This document shows, piece after piece, positions 59,452 to 64,000 of a stretch of 64,000 nt of DNA. The stretch lies in contig NC_045143.1 of NCBI RefSeq assembly GCF_008831285.2, positions 14,657,151 to 14,721,150 on the forward strand, read 5' to 3'. Source of the DNA: Nymphaea colorata (lineage: Eukaryota > Streptophyta > Magnoliopsida > Nymphaeales > Nymphaeaceae). The position numbers and the translations under genes were made by a program. Position 1 is the stretch's first letter; each line of letters opens with the position of its first letter. The notes under the pieces were generated by a model. That model did no database searches and had not been told where the DNA came from. It saw only the letters and a list, made by a program, of their open reading frames with translations.

Positions 59452-59981
59452 GAATTATCTTGTGGTACAGTCATCAGAAAGAGAAATCAACATTTCTTGA
59501 GAGAACATTGATGCGATATATGCAACAAGACTTTGATCTCGTTTCATCCATGTTACAAATTCAGGATTACGAATTTTTTAAGTGGAAAGTCTTCCCTCTC
59601 TCATTCTTAATGTCTTGTTGAATGAATTGTGGTGGGATTGGAATGGAACCATCAAGATGCCCGTACAGATTTTGACTCCTTATGAAAGGAGTGATCTGCC
59701 TTTTCCAAGTAAGGTAGTTGGAGTGGTACAGTTTTTTAGAAATAAGATGTGGTAAAAAGTTGGATGACATACTGGATTGGGAGAGAATATCCATGAGAAT
59801 TATATATCTATTAACGCAGATATATATTAAGTGCTAACATAAATATAAAGAATGTTGTCAAGGTAGATGAAGGGTTAGGAGCAAAATGTTAGAATGGGCA
59901 TAAGAGAAAACCAACTAGGAGATTTCAAGTCTGTTCAGACATTCTCGTTGGCAGAACCAGCCAAACCTTGCTTTGATACCA
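59452..59981 (-). pseudogene. Copia A gag, N-terminal part
   Basis: The ATG at 59794 (minus) opens a 75-codon frame with KLYHSNYLTWKRQITPFI and LYGHLDGSIP, the typical copia gag start. Sequence continuing left to 59452 keeps gag similarity in other frames (PEFVTWMKRDQSL) and ends abruptly at viral sequence. The rest of gag is on the far side of the viral block, at 49776 and leftward. This shows that the virus DNA interrupted this gag. Confidence 0.8.
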
Positions 59982-60301
59982 TGATAGATTTTGGGTATCG
60001 AACTATAACCCTTTCAGCAAAGGAAATGTTAAGAGAGAACACGAAAAGAGAAATGAAGAAAAGAGGTGAGATTTCACGTTCTCACGTAGTCCACTTATAT
60101 AATGATCCTTCTATACAATTGACAAGGATCTAAAATGAAGCAATCACAGTAATCTAGAGTCTAGAGTGAAGTAAACACAATAATCTAGAGTCTAGAGTGA
60201 AACAATTACAAAAATTACAATCATGACCCTGCCTAGATAAATGTGATCAAACATAGTTAGACGTGTTGGATCTGGATTAGATTAGATCCAACATCTTATC
60301 A
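59982..60301 (-). repeat. Copia A 5' LTR (right)
   Basis: 320 bp with the same ends as 35032-35357. The initiator tRNA-Met primer-binding site lies immediately inside (59971-59981). Confidence 0.92.
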
Positions 60302-60306
60302 TAACT

Positions 60307-60808
60307 AATCGTTGAAAGAACAAATTAAATAAAGTTGAACGATTAAGGTTTTAAACGTTACATGGATAAAAATAGAAAGCTTATAATTCCACATCAATGC
60401 TTTTCAATGTTACAGAGCATGAAAAAATTTCTAATTTCCAAATTCTATGTGGCTAAGCATCTAATTCTGATCTCTAAAACCTAAAGGCCTCAGATAGAAT
60501 TAATATAACTTAAGAAAAGTGAACTAAGTCTTCAACATAAGCACAGGTTTCATGTTAACAGATCAAGATAGGATCATCCAACAGGGACATCTGTGTCATA
60601 CATTTGGACTGCTTTTTATACATACATTTGTGATTCGCTCATCAACCTAATAAGCTATTATGTTACTATTTTTCCTGATTCTAGTTAATGGTATTTCCTT
60701 CATTTTTTATTAGAAATCTTGGTTGGGATGGTTAGATCAAGTTTATTGAGTACTTTATGTTTTTCTTGGGAACATGAATGACTCATTTGACACACTTTAT
60801 GATGGCAG
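60307..60808 (+). other. Intron 3 sequence right of the nested stack
   Basis: AT-rich intron tail leading to the exon 4 acceptor. Nothing else recognised. Confidence 0.6.
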
Positions 60809-61114
60809 GATCTGGATTGCACACATTTGTTTTATATCTTGGCCCCCATATTGCTTTATTTACGATAAAATCCACGCAGTGTGGCCGAGTGGATTTGAAA
60901 ACTGCTCCATATGATACCATTCAATTGAAAAGAAGTCCTTCATGGCTTGAGAAGGATTGCTCTGAATTTGGTCCTCCTATATTCCCCTTGTTGCCGGACA
61001 CACTTGTTAGAGTTCCTGTTAGCAGCATCTTGCCCCAGGTTCAAATCGAAGCTATTTTATGGGGAATTGGAACAGCACTTGGGGAGCTTCCTCCATATTT
61101 TATTTCCAGAGCAG
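60809..61114 (+). CDS. KMS1: KMS/VMP1-like gene, exon 4
   Basis: A 306-nt exon with the strongest family match in the window. It reads SGLHTFVLYLGPHIALFTI (membrane segment), then CGRVDLKTAPYDTIQLKR, EFGPPIFP, RVPVSSILPQVQIEAILWG and GTALGELPPYFISRA. The acceptor is gatggcag before 60809 and the donor is gtatat at 61115. The reading frame is open throughout, so the gene looks functional despite the 28-kb intron before it. The exon ends in phase 1. I found no further exon of the family (the C-terminal VTT/SNARE-associated part) before 64000, so it must lie downstream if the gene is complete. Confidence 0.95.
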
Positions 61115-64000
61115 GTATATGCCTTATGCCTTCTTTGTGGGTTGCTGAACCTAGTGCATTGTCATTGTTATGTTGGCTCTGTGGAATATAGTAATGAAGC
61201 TGTTGCAGCATGTAGCATTATATTTGCTGTCACGAGCTACAGTTTTGGTATAAGAAGAGGCCTCATTTGTCTTTATCTCATCTAGTTGAATGAAAACAAG
61301 TAATTGATCCATGTGCATGTGTTTGTAAACAAGGTAGTCTTTTATCGGATCACCAGATCAAGTACTTGTTACTACACCTTGCATATGAATGCTCACAAGA
61401 GTTTTTAGCCTTTAGACTTTTGATTGACACGACCTTGCATTAACTGGTTATTAGCTGAACCTTTTAGTTGCTCTTCTTTGATTGGGAAAAGTAGTTGAAA
61501 TCATTGTCAGAGATATCATGATATTTTAAGAAATATTGCGATAATATTGCAAAATAATAAAAAAATGAAAAATGAAGAAATGCCAAAAAATCACTAAGAA
61601 AGGTTTCTTGTCATATTGTCATGACAATGTCATGATATTTTCCCTTTTTCTGAGAAAACAATTTTTAAATTTTACATATCTTAAACAGTTAAACCTTTTT
61701 TTTCATTTTTTTCCTTTCCTACATTTTTAATACTATTTTGATGTATTATGAATGTGTTTGACATTTTGTAATATAATTCATAAAAAAACTCATAATTTCA
61801 CACTTTTTAGTGTTGTTTATGAACTCTCTAACTTCTGAATTCCTGAGATTTTCCTCAGAGAAGCAACTGTCTGGTTAAATACCTAACACAAGCCACATTG
61901 ATAAAAACCTGAGAATGATCATGACAATGGTTGGAAGAAATGATATTCTGCTTTAACAGAAGAAAGCAAATAGAGTATCACAATTCTGTGGAAAAATGTT
62001 AGGGTGAAAGAATTTTTTTAGATGGAAGGTTTCCCTTGTTTAATCTAGTTTGCTCCTTAACTAAAGACGCTTCTGTCAGCATGGATGCCTGGCCTAGTAT
62101 GGATAATTTCCTCTTCTCGTATTTATGATTGCTGACCCCTGGGGTTCGTTCCTGTCTAGAGTCTGCATGTTATTTTACGCTCTTTGTGGCATAGATTGCC
62201 AATGCTAGTGCTTAGTTGCCTGTCTATTTGTTGCTAAGCAAAGGATTGTCTGGAATGGGCCTGATGGTACTGCAGCCATGGCTTAGTCCCCAAGCATTTC
62301 TAATAGAAGTTGAATTAATGTTGTAAGAGAATCTAACTATCACTTTGATTAGGAATTCAACCCCCATAGGAGTTTTATGGATACTATAGCATAGTTGGCT
62401 GCAGTTTGCTTTGGACACCTCGGGACAGAGTAACAGAGGATTATCATGGACACCTTATACCGTCGCTTTTGAAAACAGTTTAATTCTACAATATGATTTT
62501 CTTTTGATTAACAAATAGAAAAATTAAATATCTAAAAAGTTAAAGAAGCAAAAGAAACTATTTTTTTTAAAGTATCCGAAAAATTTTGAAAGTAAACTCC
62601 AGTAAAATTTTCCACATTTCTTTTTATAATTATAAGTTGGAAAAACAAAGTTATAGGCATTCGTCAATTGCTGAAGCACTTGATCGTTGTTACCAGCTAT
62701 TGAGAAATAACATTTTATTCTGATGCTCCAGATATTGTTAAAGTTCCTTTGCTATCATGCTGGAGTGTTCTTTTTTTTGCTTGTCTAACATCAAGGGCAT
62801 GTTTGTATGCCTAGAAAAACTATTCATCCTGAGCACGGATTATCAAGGGATAATCCAATTATTCCGGTTATTTTGTGTGTGTTTGCCAGAGGCAACACCT
62901 TCAACTCCACATTTACATGAGAAGTTATGGGGTCCACTAGAGTCTTAATTTGGCATTTGATTTTAGGGAATGCATACACCAACTGGATATATTTATCCAG
63001 CATGGATCCACTTGTACACCCTAAATCCTGGAATGTTTAACCAGGAATTGGAAATAACCCAGGGATTCAAGCACACCTTAAATGGTTTCTGTTTGCCCGA
63101 TCCTCAAGGTGATCCAATTTTTCCAGTGTCTGGATTCGATCCCTTATTTTTGTCTTGTAAGCTTGTCTTTTTCCAGATATTACTGTCATTATTGGAATTT
63201 TTGTCTGCACATGTTGAAGCGATTCCAGTGCATAATCAAATATTGGTGGTCAACATTATGGATTTGGATCACTTTCTTTTGAGGTGTTGCACTTTTTGTA
63301 TATGGTACTTTGAGGCAGAATTTCCATAGACAACACACATAGGATGCTCGAAGGAGGTTGGAAGCTTGCTCTGAAACCTACAGAGATATTGAGAGGGCAT
63401 TTGACCGAGAAGTAGGGGCTGCAGTCAACTGATATGAATGATGAGAGGTAGATCAAAAGGAGATGAAAGATAGATGTGCCAACTGCTCATGCATATACAA
63501 CCGGGGGAAAACACAGGGAGAACTGGGAGCCAGAGCCTTGTGTTCTCTAGTTAGGAAAGGGTAGTCACAACCTCAGATTGAAGAACCAAACATTGGAATA
63601 AGAACAGAGCCGTAGGGTATACAACAACATACCCCCCACCAACTTGGATCATGAAGGAGGGTTCCAGAGACATGGTGAACATGCATAAGGCCTGCATGGA
63701 TAGATTTTCCTAAATTTTCAAGGGAGGACCTAATAGACCCTAACCCTCAAAACCTTGCTAATCACTAGCACACTCAAGAAAGTGGAGAAAAGAGGTTAGT
63801 TATGGTCAAAAGAAGTCTTCTCTGAACATAATTCCCCAGTGCAGACACCCGGTAATCTGAAGCTACCCATAAACAGTCTCATACATCAAACCTCAACCAA
63901 TTAGTAAGTACAATAACAAGCCATATATTGTTTTCGCCATTGAGGAAAATCAAGAAACATCCACACATGGTCAAGAACACAGGCAACTAGTCAGCAGATT
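61115..64000 (+). other. Intron 4 (start) of the KMS-like gene
   Basis: Starts with gtatat at 61115. No next exon of the family was recognised up to the window end, so this intron is at least 2.9 kb. A possible degenerate inverted-repeat element lies at about 62797-63081 (left agggcatgtttg, right caagcacacctt), low confidence. Confidence 0.5.

Larger units (their letters stand above)
35032..60301 (-). mobile_element. Copia A: outer Ty1/copia element, host of the nested stack
   Basis: Bounded by LTRs at 35032-35357 and 59982-60301 and by a perfect 5-bp duplication taact (35027-35031 and 60302-60306). A primer-binding site complementary to initiator tRNA-Met (TGGTATCAAAG on the minus strand, 59971-59981) abuts the 5' LTR. 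A polypurine tract abuts the 3' LTR (complement tcctccctcaagt at 35358). Its coding remnants are split by copia B (at 35878) and by viral DNA (at 49777-59451). The LTRs differ by many substitutions and indels, more than those of B or C, consistent with its outer position. Confidence 0.93.

Noticed and set aside
35032-60301. CRISPR arrays, tRNA or rRNA genes, bacterial operons
   Set aside because: None seen anywhere in the window. The TGGTATCA motifs are retroelement primer-binding sites, not tRNA genes.
63082-63329. Possible exon 5 of the KMS-like gene
   Set aside because: The open frames at 62970-63329 lack the conserved C-terminal family residues and have no matching phase-1 acceptor that I could identify.

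Overview
This window is nuclear DNA from a flowering plant. The evidence is GT-AG introns in a conserved plant gene, nested Ty1/copia retrotransposons, an L1-type LINE, small inverted-repeat transposons and an integrated plant pararetrovirus. I cannot name the species or clade. No bacterial, organellar, tRNA or rRNA gene was recognised.

One host gene is well supported. It is a plus-strand VMP1/TMEM49-family membrane protein of the plant KMS (KILLING ME SLOWLY) type. Four exons lie in the window (24600-24666, 32053-32264, 32600-32678, 60809-61114) with compatible phases and consensus splice sites. Intron 1 is 7.4 kb, intron 2 is 335 bp and intron 3 is about 28.1 kb. The C-terminal exons are not in the window and presumably lie beyond 64000.

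Region by region: 1-24 kb is gene-poor and holds LINE remnants (2.77-3.0 kb; 5.2-8.15 kb), an old copia element with diverged LTRs (about 13.3-17.7 kb), a roughly 0.53-kb dispersed repeat present twice, and microsatellites. Intron 1 (24.7-32.05 kb) holds a 5'-truncated copia element with a 777-bp hAT-like element inside it, plus small MITEs. Intron 3 contains a nested stack, all on the minus strand. Copia A (35032-60301, TSD taact) contains copia B (35878-46466, TSD aaact), which contains copia C (37860-43165, TSD aattc). LTR divergence falls from A to B to C, which agrees with the nesting order.

The gag of copia A is also broken by a rearranged endogenous badnavirus-like pararetrovirus (49777-59451). 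It consists of a minus-strand copy joined head-to-head to a plus-strand copy with a large deletion, followed by scrambled fragments. The two copies form a near-identical inverted repeat with arms of about 2.77 kb. Each polyprotein carries stops or a deletion, but a small ORF downstream of the polyprotein is intact in both copies and sits directly after a strong splice-acceptor sequence. The viral promoter region carries TATAAATA and two as-1-type TGACG pairs. The most interesting possibilities are that this locus makes virus-derived hairpin RNA from inside a host intron, and that the 3' ORF is a spliced P4-like accessory gene.
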